A stretch of DNA of 64,000 nt from Bifidobacterium choerinum (GCF_000741135.1 NZ_JGYU01000002.1:1-64000), one strand, 5' to 3'. Positions 1-11,770 are shown, numbered from the stretch's first letter. Program-made: numbers and translations. The notes: generated by a model from the letters alone, not told the origin.

Positions 1-1498
1 GGACCGCTGATCGGTCATGCGGCCGGTACGGGAATATCGACCCGTTCATCCATTCGACTACGCCTGTCGGCCTCGCCTTAGGACCCGACTCACCCAGGGA
101 CGACGAACGTGGCCCTGGAACCCTTGGTCATCCAGCGGCAGGGATCCTCACCCTGCTCTCGCTACTCATGTCTGCATTCTCACTCCCCTGAAGTCCACCA
201 CACGGTTCCCCGGCGGCTTCGACCCTCAAGGGACGCTCTCCTACCACGCCAGACAAGCTGGCGTCCGCGTCTTCGGTGGCGTGCTTGAGCCCCGCTACAT
301 TGTCGGCGCGGAACCACTAGACCAGTGAGCTGTTACGCACTCTTTCAAGGATGGCTGCTTCTGAGCCAACCTCCTGGCTGTCTATGCGACTCCACATCCT
401 TTCCCACTTAGCACGCGCTTGGGGACCTTAGACGACGGTCTGGGCTGTCTCCCTCTCGACGACGGAGCTTATCCCCCGCCGACTCACCGCCGGCATACAC
501 GCGACAGGTATTCGGAGTTTGGTTGCTGTTGGTACCCGGTACGGGCCCGCAAGCATCCAGTAGCTCTACCCCCTGCGCGCAATCAACCGACGCTGCACCT
601 AAATGCATTTCGGAGAGAACCAGCTATCACGGAATTTGATTGGCCTTTCACCCCTAACCCCAGGTCATCCCCTCAGTTTTCAACCTAAGTGGGTGCGGTC
701 CTCCACGCGGTCTTACCCACGCTTCAACCTGCCCAGGGCTAGATCATCCCGCTTCGGGTCCAGGACACGCGACTGAAAAAACGCCTTTTCAGACTCGCTT
801 TCGCTACGCATACGCCACACGGCTTATGCTCGCCACATGCCACTGACTCGCAGACTCATTTTTCGATAGGCACGCCGTCACCCGGACGAATCCAGGCTCC
901 GACGGTTCGTAGGCGCACGGTTTCAGGAACTCTTTCACTCCCCTCCCGGGGTGCTTTTCACCTTTCCCTCACGGTACTCGTCCACTATCGGTCAGACAGC
1001 TATACTCAGGCTTACCCAACGGTCTGGGCGGATTCACACGGGATTCCACGAGGCCCGCGCTACTCGGGAGACGCGATCGCCAGACCATGCGCGTTCGGCT
1101 ACGGGGCCATCACCCTCTACGGCCCGGTATCCAACCCGGTTCGCCTCACACACGGTTTTATCACTGACGCCCGGCACGTCGGCACCGGGACACACGCTCC
1201 CACGACACCGAAGCCGCAACCCCCGACGGGTATCACACGACCACGGTTTAGCCATCATCCGCTTTCGCTCGCCACTACTCACGGAGTATCCTCTCCTGCA
1301 GGTACTGAGATGTTTCACTTCCCTGCGTACCCCCCGCACAACATGCGGTGCCAGCCCATGACGGCTGGCGGGTTGCCCCATTCGGAAACCCTCGGATCAA
1401 AGCCATGTCGGCGGCTCCCCGAGGACTATCGCGGCCCCACGCGTCCTTCATCGGTACTGTCTGCCAAGGCATCCACCACTGCGCCCTTCACAACAACC
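1..1498 (-). rRNA. rrl: 23S ribosomal RNA, 5' part (cut by window edge)
   Basis: The reverse complement carries the conserved 5' region of bacterial 23S rRNA, including the GGTGGATGCC block at about 1469-1478, some 20-30 nt inside the 5' end. Conserved 23S sequence continues without a break to position 1, so roughly the first half of the gene is present and the rest, with the 5S gene, lies beyond the window. The 5' end is placed by analogy and could be off by several bases. Apparent reading frames in this stretch are spurious. Confidence 0.95.
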
Positions 1499-3596
<2,098 letters not shown>

Positions 3597-3778
3597 ACCT
3601 TCATGAAGAGCCAAACGGCCCCAAAAGAAAAAGACGGACCATCCAATAAGGAAGGACGGTCACACAAAAACCCCGACACCCATCAAACCCCCTCGGGTAC
3701 CACACGGGCGGGCATCGGACTGGCAATCAAAGACCACCACACAACCAACAAAGGCCATGTGATGAAGTAGTACAGTAC

Positions 3779-3802
3779 ACACTATTGAGTTCTCAAACCA
3801 CC
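3779..3802 (-). promoter_or_regulatory. boxA-like antitermination element in the rRNA leader
   Basis: The minus strand reads TGGTGGTTTGAGAACTCAAT followed by AGTGT. This matches the boxA-type sequence of actinobacterial rRNA leaders (GTTTGAGAACTCAATAGTGT). Its core is repeated in the 16S-23S spacer at 1787-1800. It is expected to load NusB/S10 on the elongating polymerase. The function is inferred from sequence alone. Confidence 0.6.
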
Positions 3803-3866
3803 ACACACGGCCGACGAACCCCTCCGGACCCAGTCCAGAAGCTCACCAACCGGCAGCAAGATGAAT

Positions 3867-3895
3867 AACTTACACGAACCCCAACCAAAACGCAA
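3867..3895 (-). promoter_or_regulatory. Candidate rrn promoter
   Basis: On the minus strand a TTGCGT -35 (3890-3895) and a TAAGTT -10 (3867-3872) are separated by 17 bp. The predicted start near 3860 gives a 16S leader of about 265 nt that contains the boxA-like element. Further upstream, two copies of an 18-bp element lie 90 bp apart. Other promoters may exist in this A/C-rich region. Confidence 0.4.
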
Positions 3896-3945
3896 ACCCA
3901 CCCCACACCAACCACCCCAAAACCCTTGCAAACACACACAACCAA

Positions 3946-4053
3946 CGGCGTGTCGAAAACACCCCAAAACCACCCCACACCACACCCAACCACACCCACA
4001 ACACCACCACCAACCAACCAAAAACACCCACCACCCGGCGTGTCGAAAACACC
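3946..4053 (-). repeat. Two 18-bp direct repeats upstream of the rrn promoter
   Basis: The sequence CGGCGTGTCGAAAACACC occurs at 3946-3963 and again, identical, at 4036-4053. On the minus strand each copy includes TCGACA, one base from a consensus -35, but I see no good -10 at the right distance. They may be upstream activating or regulator-binding sites, or remains of duplicated promoters. Confidence 0.55.
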
Positions 4054-4350
4054 AACCACCGATAAATGACCTCCATCGATCAGCATCGCCATGACGACCC
4101 GGCATCAATGCGCTGCCGGCCGCATATACGCGCATCACCTATCCGTGCGGATTTTGTGACGAAGACACACGAATGATCGATGCCATGCAGCCGTCGATTA
4201 TCATTGTCCGCTGGTGCGTTTCCGCCGCTGTTCATGCAGGCGGACGCCCAACGCCATCTCCGGCGAGACGGGGGACGGCTGTTCGCATTGTCCGGTGCAT
4301 CGCACTGTAGTCAGGCCGCAGCTTCGCGATGCCTGTACGAAAAGAGATGC

Positions 4351-5850
4351 ATGTCCACCTCGAAATCCACGGCCTGCCAGTCCATGCGCGACGATCAGAC
4401 CGACATCAACGCCAACGCTGCCGCCGTCACGGTGACGCCGCGGCGACGCATGCTCATCCTCATCAACATCATCCTGTGCTGCATCGCATCGTCGCTGCTG
4501 TCGACGGCGCTGAGCACGGCGCTGCCGCCGATTATCAGCGAATTCGGCATCGCGGTGGGCACCGGCCAATGGATCACGAGCATCTACTCACTCGTCATGG
4601 CCGTCATGATCCCGATGACCGCGTTCCTCGCGAAGCGCGTCCCGACGAAACCGTTCTACATCGGCGTCATCGGCGTCTTCCTGTTCGGCACGACGCTGTG
4701 CATGTGCGCGCCGAACATCCAGACGCTGCTGCTCGGCCGCGCGCTGCAGGCCATCGGCGGCGGCGCGATCACGACGGTCGGCCAGATCGTACTGTTCACG
4801 ATCTTCCCGATTGCACAGCGCGGCACGATCATGGGCTGGTACGGCCTCGCGCTGAGCGCTGCGCCGGTCGTCGCGCCGACATTGGGCGGCATCCTTGCCG
4901 ACACGACCGGCTGGCGTTCGATCTTCGCGCTCACCGGCGCGGGCATGCTGCTGGCGCTCGTCTTCGCCGCGGCCGTCTTCGCGAACGTGCTGCCGACGAG
5001 CCGCATCCGCCTCGATATGCCGTCGTTCCTGCTGACGGCGATCGCGTTCGGCGGCGTCACCTACGGCATCGGCACGCTCACCGGCGGCTTCGACCGCGTC
5101 GGATGCGCGGCGCTCGTGCTCGGCGTCATCGGCGCCGTGCTCTTCGTACGCCGGCAGCTGCGCCTTGAGACGCCGTTCCTCGATGTGCATGTATTCCAAA
5201 GCTACCGCTTCCGCATCGGCGTCATCGCCGCCTGCCTGCTGTATCTGGTGATGATCGGACCGATGACGACGATTCCGCTGGCAGTGCAGGACGGCATGGG
5301 CTTCGTAGCGACCGTCTCCGGGCTCATGCTGCTGCCGGGATCGCTCTGCAGCATCGTCATGAATCCGATCGGCGGCGCATTGTTCGACCGCATCGGTGCG
5401 CGCCGCATCGCCATCGTCGGCTCCGCGCTCACGTTGGCGTCGATGGTCGCGCTCGTGTTCATGCAGTCGACGACGTCGCTCGCCATGTTCGCGGGCATCA
5501 ACGCCGTGCGCACGATCGGCATCTCGCTCGTGCTGATGCCGCTGCTCACCTGGTCGGTCAGCGAACTCGACGAATCGAAGACGGCGGACGGCACGTCGCT
5601 GTTCAACGCGATGGCGCAGATGATGGGCGCCGTAAGCACCGCCGTATTCGCGGGCATCATGGGCAACCGCGGCATGACCGGATTCAATCTGTCGAGCGCG
5701 TTCGGCGCACTGTGCGCACTCGTGTTGCTCATCGTCGCCGTCGTCTTCATCAGGAATCGCCGCGCCGACGCCGCAGCGACGGCGGACGAGATCAGCGACG
5801 ACGCCATCGACGCCGCGCAGCCGGTCGAACAGCTCGAAGTCGCCTCCTGA
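4351..5850 (+). CDS. DHA2-family multidrug MFS exporter
   Basis: This 499-residue membrane protein fits the 14-helix DHA2 (EmrB/QacA) family of proton-driven drug exporters. Helices run from about residue 35 to 480. The TGQWITSIYSLVMAV segment and a GRALQAIGGG block are the family's motifs in TM2 and TM4, and GLMLLPGSL lies in the second half. An acidic, Ala-rich tail follows the last helix. I place the start at the ATG at 4351, after a purine-rich AAAAGAGA, because the frame extending back to 4180 lacks typical codon use. It is transcribed divergently from the rrn operon and has its own terminator hairpin. No neighbouring TetR/MarR regulator is visible, and the substrate is unknown. Confidence 0.88.
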   Translation: MSTSKSTACQSMRDDQTDINANAAAVTVTPRRRMLILINIILCCIASSLLSTALSTALPPIISEFGIAVGTGQWITSIYSLVMAVMIPMTAFLAKRVPTKPFYIGVIGVFLFGTTLCMCAPNIQTLLLGRALQAIGGGAITTVGQIVLFTIFPIAQRGTIMGWYGLALSAAPVVAPTLGGILADTTGWRSIFALTGAGMLLALVFAAAVFANVLPTSRIRLDMPSFLLTAIAFGGVTYGIGTLTGGFDRVGCAALVLGVIGAVLFVRRQLRLETPFLDVHVFQSYRFRIGVIAACLLYLVMIGPMTTIPLAVQDGMGFVATVSGLMLLPGSLCSIVMNPIGGALFDRIGARRIAIVGSALTLASMVALVFMQSTTSLAMFAGINAVRTIGISLVLMPLLTWSVSELDESKTADGTSLFNAMAQMMGAVSTAVFAGIMGNRGMTGFNLSSAFGALCALVLLIVAVVFIRNRRADAAATADEISDDAIDAAQPVEQLEVAS

Positions 5851-5883
5851 TACGTCGATCGGCGGTCGTACAGGGCGACCACA

Positions 5884-5940
5884 GCGCAGCGGGGAGGTGC
5901 GCGCGGCCTATGCGAAGCCGCGCGCACCTCCCCGCTGCGC
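5884..5940 (+). terminator. Hairpin terminator after the DHA2 exporter
   Basis: A perfect 24-bp inverted repeat (5884-5907 with 5917-5940) encloses a 9-nt loop just after the stop codon. There is no U-tract. Confidence 0.65.
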
Positions 5941-6050
5941 ATAGACGGCGCCCGGAACGCCGTCGTTCATGGTAAGCCTGTAGACGACGGCGACGGACGC
6001 GCGGCGCATGCGGCGGCCGTCGGCAGCTGACACAGGAACAGGAGCGCGAC

Positions 6051-6812
6051 ATGGCGAAGAAGAAGATCATGGTGTTCACCGGAGCGGGCATCTCCACATC
6101 GGCGGGAATCCCCGATTTCCGAGGCCCCGACGGCGTGTGGACGAAGCATCCCGACCAGATGCAGGTGTACGACATCGACGCCTTCCTCAGCGACAAGGAG
6201 GCGCGCGAATACTCGTGGCGGTGGCAGAAGGAATCGCCGGTATGGAACGCGAAACCCGGCGCGGCGCACTATGCGCTCGTCGACCTCGAAAAAGCGGGAC
6301 TGCTCAGCCTTATCGCGACGCAGAACTTCGACGCGCTGCATGAGAAGGCCGGCAACAGCCCGGACAAGATCGTGAATCTGCACGGCACGATCGGCACATC
6401 GCACTGCCTCAAATGCCATGCGCGCTACGACACGGCGGACATCATGGCGCGGCTCGACGAGGAGCCGGATCCGCACTGCCACCGCAGGCTGCCATACAGC
6501 GGCAACATGCCCTGCAACGGACTGCTGAAGACGGACGTCGTCTACTTCGGCGAGATGCTGCCGGAAGGCGCGATGGAACGATCGATCCGCGCCGCACAGC
6601 AGGCGGATGAACTGTGGGTCGTCGGCTCGACGCTTGAAGTCTTCCCGGCGGCGAGCATCGTGCCGGCGGCCGCGCAGGCGGGCACGCCGATCACGATCAT
6701 GAACATGGGACGCACGCAGTACGATTCGCTCGCCGACCGTCTCATCCACGACGACATCGCCGTCGCATTGCCGAAGCTCGTCGAGGAGACGATCGCCGCA
6801 AATCAGCAGTGA
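6051..6812 (+). CDS. Sir2-family NAD-dependent protein deacylase
   Basis: The 253-residue protein has the sirtuin signature from end to end. TGAGIST (about residues 10-16) and GIPDFRGP bind NAD. QNFDALHEKAG and LHGTIG supply the catalytic-site Asn/Asp and His. A zinc ribbon is formed by CLKC and a second Cys pair, and VVYFGEMLPE lies before the second NAD-binding half with VVGSTLEVFPAA. The length is typical for the bacterial CobB/SrtN type. It removes acyl groups from lysines in cytoplasmic proteins such as acyl-CoA synthetases, though no target is next to it. The start ATG follows AGGAG by 6-7 nt. It appears monocistronic and converges on the DUF3021 gene. Confidence 0.93.
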   Translation: MAKKKIMVFTGAGISTSAGIPDFRGPDGVWTKHPDQMQVYDIDAFLSDKEAREYSWRWQKESPVWNAKPGAAHYALVDLEKAGLLSLIATQNFDALHEKAGNSPDKIVNLHGTIGTSHCLKCHARYDTADIMARLDEEPDPHCHRRLPYSGNMPCNGLLKTDVVYFGEMLPEGAMERSIRAAQQADELWVVGSTLEVFPAASIVPAAAQAGTPITIMNMGRTQYDSLADRLIHDDIAVALPKLVEETIAANQQ

Positions 6813-6901
6813 GCGCATCTGCGCATCCGCACATGCGTCGTCGGCGATGACGATGTCATCGGCGCGCCTGCGCACAGACCGCGCATCGCGCCGCGCGCGA
6901 C

Positions 6902-7378
6902 TCACTGACGGCTGCGGCGCCGCTTGAGCTGCGCGTTCATACGGCGGACATCGGAGCGGAACACGACGCCGCAGATTGCCGAGATGATCGCCGTGAACAC
7001 GAGAATGAACACGACGACGCTGACGACCGCCCACAGGCCGTATTGACGCGGGATCCAGCCGATCCACCAGGCGATCAGCATGTAGACGACGGTGCCCGGT
7101 GCAAGCGCGATGAGCATCTGCGCCCATTTCGCGAGGCGGTCGCTGAGCCAGACGACGGCCGGCGCGCCGTATGCGACGCCTATGACGAGCATCGCGACGA
7201 ATTGCTTGACGAGCAGCGCGCCGGTCTCGCCGCCGATGATGAGCCCCGTGATCGCCGCGAAGGTCATCGCGATGAATGCGGCGATGCCGATGCCGACCGC
7301 TGTGTACTTCGCCATCGCCTTGCCGACGACGGCGGTGTTCGTGCCGTTATTGGTGCTGTTGTTCGTGGTCGTGGTCAT
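6902..7378 (-). CDS. DUF3021 family membrane protein
   Basis: This 158-residue protein has an N-terminal Thr/Asn-rich stretch, four predicted helices (about residues 25-50, 58-80, 88-110, 118-142) and a basic C-terminus. The pattern fits DUF3021, a family almost always encoded beside a LytTR regulator. The ATG at 7378 is preceded by AGGAGG six bases upstream. It lies 68 bp downstream of the LytTR gene on the same strand. In such pairs the membrane protein is thought to modulate the regulator. No biochemical role is established. Confidence 0.8.
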   Translation of the reverse strand: MTTTTNNSTNNGTNTAVVGKAMAKYTAVGIGIAAFIAMTFAAITGLIIGGETGALLVKQFVAMLVIGVAYGAPAVVWLSDRLAKWAQMLIALAPGTVVYMLIAWWIGWIPRQYGLWAVVSVVVFILVFTAIISAICGVVFRSDVRRMNAQLKRRRSRQ

Positions 7379-7446
7379 GTCAGCCTCCTTCAGACTGCGT
7401 TTGCCGCTGCGGTCACTACGACTGCCATCGTTTGTTTCACGCATCC

Positions 7447-7920
7447 TCACATGCCGAGCGCAGTCTTGAATGCGCCGACGTAGCGTCGCGAGATCCATTC
7501 GACGGTGCCGTCGGACATCCGCACGCCGTATGCGCCGCCGAAGCCGGGCTCGATGCGGTCGATCTTGTTGAGATTGACGATCGCGGATTTGCTGATGCGC
7601 ACGAAGTCGGCGCCCAGCTGCCGTTCGAGTTCGTAGAGACGGCTGTTCGTCCGCAACGCGCCTTTCGCCGTCACGAGCTGCACGGCGCCGTTGTCCGCAC
7701 GCGCGACGTAGACGTCCGCGATCGGCACGACGACGGCGCCGCCGCCGCGCCTGCCGACAATGGCGCCACGCAGGCCGCCGTCATGTTCGACGATCGTGGC
7801 GTCGTCGCCGATCGAGGCGAGCAGTCGCACCGCCTCGTCGAGCGCGTCGCTCGGCATGCGCGCCGTGACACGCGCCTCCTCGTGCGCGACGGTCGGATTC
7901 ATCGACAACTCGACTCGCAT
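7447..7920 (-). CDS. LytTR-domain DNA-binding regulator
   Basis: The protein has 157 residues. The C-terminal about 95 residues form a LytTR domain, with LRTNSRLYELERQL, FVRISKSAIVNLNKI and DGTVEWISRRYV, the strand-helix pattern that binds DNA in AlgR/AgrA/LytR regulators. There is no receiver domain, only a short N-terminal segment of about 50 residues, so this is a stand-alone LytTR protein. The start at 7920 follows GAGGAAC. It probably forms an operon with the downstream DUF3021 gene and may autoregulate. The physiological signal is unknown. Confidence 0.85.
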   Translation of the reverse strand: MRVELSMNPTVAHEEARVTARMPSDALDEAVRLLASIGDDATIVEHDGGLRGAIVGRRGGGAVVVPIADVYVARADNGAVQLVTAKGALRTNSRLYELERQLGADFVRISKSAIVNLNKIDRIEPGFGGAYGVRMSDGTVEWISRRYVGAFKTALGM

Positions 7921-8055
7921 GGCTTCGTTCCTCCTCGGTATCCGTTCGGATGCGTTACCGCCACCGTACCCGCGGCGCGCATCGGAAACTCCGGCGTTCC
8001 GGCAAGCGGTAGGTTTCACGCGACAAGCGGCGGCGAATCGGCGATGGCCGACGAT

Positions 8056-8103
8056 GACGAAGGGCCGGATGCGGGAGAAAATCCCCGCATCCGGCCCTTC
8101 GTC
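8056..8103 (-). terminator. Hairpin between ilvA and the LytTR gene
   Basis: A 20-bp perfect inverted repeat (8056-8075 with 8084-8103) with an 8-nt loop lies 85 bp past the ilvA stop codon. It probably ends the ilvA transcript. Confidence 0.6.
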
Positions 8104-8187
8104 GGCAATGCAATCGGTTGCCCGCATCACGGATGTTGCACGTGGAACACCGTGTGGAACATCAGCGTGGGACGTCGCCTGCCGCGC

Positions 8188-9453
8188 TCAGTAGATGCGC
8201 TTCGGCGTGTAGCCGGCGTCGCGCATCATCTGCATCACCTGCTCGATGTGCTCCGGCCCGTTCGTCTCGACGGTGACGCCAAGCGCGACCGAATTCGTGT
8301 AGTGGCCGTTCGCCTTGAACTGGTCGTGGTCGAGCGCGATGACGTTCGCGCGCGCCTTCGCGAGAATCGTCGCGACCTTGACGAGCTGTCCCGGCGTATC
8401 CGGCAGTTCGACTTCGAAGTTCATGATGCGGCCGCGCGCGATCATGCCCTTCTGGATGACGGCGCCGATCGTGACGGTGTCGATGTTGCCGCCGGACATG
8501 ATCGGGACGACGACATGCTCGCCTTCCGCCTCGGCGAACTTGCGCGAACGCAGGTTGAGGTGTTCGAGCGCGGCGAGCGAGACGGCGCCGGCCGCCTCGA
8601 CGACCATTTTGTGCTTTTCGAGCATGAGCAGGATCATCTCGTTGATGTCACGCTCGGAGACCTCGATGAGATCGTCGAGGAACTCGTTGAGCAACGCGAA
8701 GGTCAGATCGCCCGGACGGCGCACGGCGACGCCCTCGGCCGACGTGACGACCTTGTCGGCGGCGACGACACGGCCGGCCTCGAGCGACTTGCGCCACGCG
8801 GGCGACCCCTCGGGGATGGCGCCGATGACGCGCACATCGGGGCGGAAGGTCTTGACGGCGAGCGCGACGCCTGCGCCCAGACCGCCGCCGCCGAGCGGCA
8901 CGACGATGTCGGTCACATCGGGGACGTCCTCGAGGATCTCCATCGCGATCGTGCCCTGGCCGCACAGCACCTCGTAGTCGTCGAAGGGCGGCACATAGGT
9001 CATGCCCTCATTCTGGCTCAGCTCGATCGCATAGGCGGCGGCCTCGTCGAAGACCTCGCCGTGCAGCACGACGTCGGCGTCGTAGGCCTTCGTCGCGTCC
9101 ACCTTGAGCGGCGGCGTGATCTCCGGCATCAGGATCGTCGCCTTCGCGCCGCGTTCACGCGCCGCATAGGCGACGCCCTGCGCGTGGTTGCCGGCCGAGG
9201 CGGTGACGATGCCGCGGGCGAGCTCGTCGTCGGTGAGCGAGGCGATCTTGTTGTAAGCGCCGCGAATCTTGAACGAACCGGTCACCTGCAGGTTCTCCGG
9301 CTTGAGCAGAATCGTATGGCCGGTCATTTCGGACAGCACCGGGGAGGCGATGATCTGCGTATGCTTCGCAGTCCCCTCAAGTCGTTCGGCGGCCAGCTTC
9401 AGTTCGGCGGCATGGTCATGCCGCATCGCTTGCAACACATCTTTTTGTTCCAT
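8188..9453 (-). CDS. ilvA: Threonine ammonia-lyase (threonine dehydratase)
   Basis: The 421-residue enzyme has a fold-type II PLP domain: the PLP lysine lies in SFKIRGAYNK (about residue 60), SAGNHAQG binds the cofactor phosphate region, and GGGGLGAG is the glycine loop. A C-terminal ACT domain (about 330-421, starting near NFEVELPDTPGQL) is of the short form found in TdcB/actinobacterial IlvA. It converts L-threonine to 2-oxobutanoate and ammonia, the first step to isoleucine. On the minus strand a TACAAT hexamer (9462-9467) ends 8 nt before the ATG and no Shine-Dalgarno is visible, so the mRNA may be leaderless. It is monocistronic. A catabolic role cannot be excluded. Confidence 0.93.
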   Translation of the reverse strand: MEQKDVLQAMRHDHAAELKLAAERLEGTAKHTQIIASPVLSEMTGHTILLKPENLQVTGSFKIRGAYNKIASLTDDELARGIVTASAGNHAQGVAYAARERGAKATILMPEITPPLKVDATKAYDADVVLHGEVFDEAAAYAIELSQNEGMTYVPPFDDYEVLCGQGTIAMEILEDVPDVTDIVVPLGGGGLGAGVALAVKTFRPDVRVIGAIPEGSPAWRKSLEAGRVVAADKVVTSAEGVAVRRPGDLTFALLNEFLDDLIEVSERDINEMILLMLEKHKMVVEAAGAVSLAALEHLNLRSRKFAEAEGEHVVVPIMSGGNIDTVTIGAVIQKGMIARGRIMNFEVELPDTPGQLVKVATILAKARANVIALDHDQFKANGHYTNSVALGVTVETNGPEHIEQVMQMMRDAGYTPKRIY

Positions 9454-9853
9454 AAGCCGTTATTGTAGGGTTCCATGCGCGTTCCGCGGCCACCGCGTCC
9501 GCCTAGTGGCCGCATGGTTGAGACGGATACGGCGCCAGCGGCCGCACCGACGGTTCCGGCGCGGCCGCTGGCGACCATCACCGTGTCATATCGCATCCGT
9601 CACGGTCGCCAAGGAGCGGCATTGCGACCATCACGGGCGCAAGTCGCGCGCGGAACGGTCACTGGGACCTCCCATTGCGAACGTGAGAGGCGCAACATGC
9701 GCGTAGACCGTTCGCTACGGAAGGCCGTAGCGAACGCGACGGGGGCGAATCGCACCACACGGTCTCGGATACGGGAGGCATCTCATATGCTTGAGGGACG
9801 GCCCAGTTGGGCCGTCCCTCAAGCGTCATAGGGTCATAGGGTCGTCGACGCCG
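9454..9853. other. 400-bp intergenic region with three hairpins
   Basis: No gene is supported between ilvA and the GH13 gene. The region holds three inverted repeats: 9534-9545 with 9561-9572 (12 bp), 9709-9720 with 9725-9736 (12 bp, 4-nt loop), and the terminator at 9789-9824. It also carries the ilvA promoter next to the start codon. The two upstream hairpins have no assigned role. Confidence 0.6.
9789..9824 (-). terminator. Terminator of the GH13 glucosidase gene
   Basis: A perfect 16-bp stem (9789-9804 with 9809-9824) with a 4-nt loop lies 30 bp past the stop codon of the GH13 gene. Confidence 0.65.
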
Positions 9854-11707
9854 TCACAACTGCACGACGATGCCTTCCCACGCGGAGAGCTCCCCGCCCG
9901 AGAGCGCCTTCGCGCTGTGGATCGCATCGATTGTACTCAGCACGATGTCCTCTTCACGCACGCCGTGCTCGCGGCGTTCGAGCAGACGCGTCACCGATGC
10001 GGGCAGCACCGCATGCTTGCCGCTCAGGTTGAGCACGACGAGCATGCGTTCCGGCTGGCCGCCTTCGCCGTCCGTACGTTCCAGTGTGCGCGTGAACGCG
10101 TAGACCCTCTCGTCATCGTCGTCGACGAGCTCCCATTCGCCGGCCGCGACGAGCGCGCTGTTGTGGCGCATGTTGACGAGCTTCTTGTAGAACGTGTACA
10201 CCGAGTCGGGATCGTCGAACTGCGCGGCCGCATTGATCTCGACATGGTTCGGGTTCACCGACAGCCACGGTTCGCCCTTCGCGTCCGCCGCCATGAATCC
10301 CGCGTACTTCGAGCCGTCCCACTGCATCGGCGTGCGCGCGTTGTCACGGCCGAAGAGCGCGAGTGCCTCCATCATCGATTCCGCGGACTGCACTTTCGCA
10401 GTCTCCACACGCTGGCGGTAGGCGTTGATCGATTCGAGGTCGCGGTACTGGTCGAGCTTCGTGAAATGCGCGCCGGTCATGCCGAGCTCCTCGCCCTGGT
10501 AGATGTACGGGGTGCCGCGGTGCAGATGGATGAGCATGCCGAAGGCCTTCGCGGAGCGTGCGCGCATCTCCTCGCTCGTGTCGTCGCCCCAGCGGGTGAC
10601 GACACGCGGCTGGTCGTGGTTGCAGGTGAACAGGCTCGCCCAGCCGCGGTCATGCACGGCCTCCTGCTGTGCCTTGAGCTGTTCGCGCAGGTGACGCACG
10701 TCGAATTTGACGATGTCCCACTTCGAGTCGCCCTGGTCGATGCCGACGTGGTCGAAGAGGAACAGCATGTCGAGTTCCTTGTTCGCCGGGTCGGTGATGA
10801 ATTCGTTGCGCACGGCGTCGACGCCCGGCGCTTCGCCGACGTTCATGTAGCCGCCGCGCTTTTCGAAGACCTCGCGGCGCATCTCCTTGAGGAACTCGTC
10901 GATGCGCGGACCGTCGGAGCAGAACGGGTACGGCGACGAGTATCCTTCCTCGCCCGCCGGGTAGTCGTCGATCGTGCTGCCGGGTTCGCCGGGCAGGCGA
11001 CCGTTGGCGTCGACAACCTTCGAGATCTGCGTGATGACGTCCATGCGGAAGCCGTCGATGCCGCGGTCCATCCACCAGTTCATCATGTCGTACACGGCTT
11101 TGCGCACGGCCGGGTTCTCCCAGTTGAGATCCGGCTGCTTCTTCGAATACTGGTGCAGGAAGTATTCGCCGCGCTGTTCGTCGTACTGCCATGCGGAGCC
11201 GCCGAAGTACGAGCCCCACTGGTTGGGTTCGGCACCCGGCTCGCCGGGCTTCTTGCCTTCGCGCGCGGGACGCCACCAATACCAGTCCGCCTTGTCCGAG
11301 TTCGGGTCGCGCGACTCCTGGAACCATGCGTGCTCGTCGGAGGTGTGGTTGACGACGAGGTCCATGATCACCTTGATGCCGCGGGCATGCGCTTGTTCGA
11401 GCAGCTCGTCCATGTCCTCCATCGTGCCGAAGAGCGGGTCGATCGCCTGATAGTCGGAGATGTCGTAGCCGTTGTCGTCCTGCGGCGACTGGTAGACGGG
11501 GCTCAGCCAGATGACGTCGACGCCGAGGTCGGCGATGTAATCGAGACGACTCGCGATGCCTTTGAGATCGCCGATGCCGTCGCCGTTGGAGTCCTGGAAG
11601 CTGCGCGGATAGATCTGGTAGACGACGGCGTTCGCCCACCATGGGTTCGGCGTGGCGCCGTTCGTGCGCACATCGTCCGGAAGCGTGGAACGGTTGAGAG
11701 TGGTCAT
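9854..11707 (-). CDS. GH13 oligo-1,6-glucosidase/alpha-glucosidase
   Basis: This 617-residue enzyme has all GH13 conserved regions: DLVVNH (116-121), GFRMDV with the nucleophile Asp223, GEAPG with the acid/base Glu292, and NHDQ with Asp365. The early SFQDSNGDGIGDLKGI is typical of GH13 alpha-glucosidases. Val directly after the nucleophile favours alpha-1,6 linkages as in isomaltases, where maltases have Thr. It has no signal peptide, so it should hydrolyse imported isomalto-oligosaccharides, panose or sugars left after removal of galactose. The start at 11707 follows AAAGGAG, and the frame continuing to 11752 is rejected. It is the last gene of the raffinose island. The exact substrate is inferred. 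Confidence 0.9.
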   Translation of the reverse strand: MTTLNRSTLPDDVRTNGATPNPWWANAVVYQIYPRSFQDSNGDGIGDLKGIASRLDYIADLGVDVIWLSPVYQSPQDDNGYDISDYQAIDPLFGTMEDMDELLEQAHARGIKVIMDLVVNHTSDEHAWFQESRDPNSDKADWYWWRPAREGKKPGEPGAEPNQWGSYFGGSAWQYDEQRGEYFLHQYSKKQPDLNWENPAVRKAVYDMMNWWMDRGIDGFRMDVITQISKVVDANGRLPGEPGSTIDDYPAGEEGYSSPYPFCSDGPRIDEFLKEMRREVFEKRGGYMNVGEAPGVDAVRNEFITDPANKELDMLFLFDHVGIDQGDSKWDIVKFDVRHLREQLKAQQEAVHDRGWASLFTCNHDQPRVVTRWGDDTSEEMRARSAKAFGMLIHLHRGTPYIYQGEELGMTGAHFTKLDQYRDLESINAYRQRVETAKVQSAESMMEALALFGRDNARTPMQWDGSKYAGFMAADAKGEPWLSVNPNHVEINAAAQFDDPDSVYTFYKKLVNMRHNSALVAAGEWELVDDDDERVYAFTRTLERTDGEGGQPERMLVVLNLSGKHAVLPASVTRLLERREHGVREEDIVLSTIDAIHSAKALSGGELSAWEGIVVQL

Positions 11708-11770
11708 GGGTGCGGCTCCTTTGCGTGGCTGATACAACGATTCGCTGGTCACACCAGCGTATGCGCCGGC

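Noticed and set aside
4180-4350. N-terminal extension of the DHA2 exporter
   Set aside because: The extra 57 codons have no coding pattern. The ATG at 4351 with a purine-rich site gives the family's normal length.
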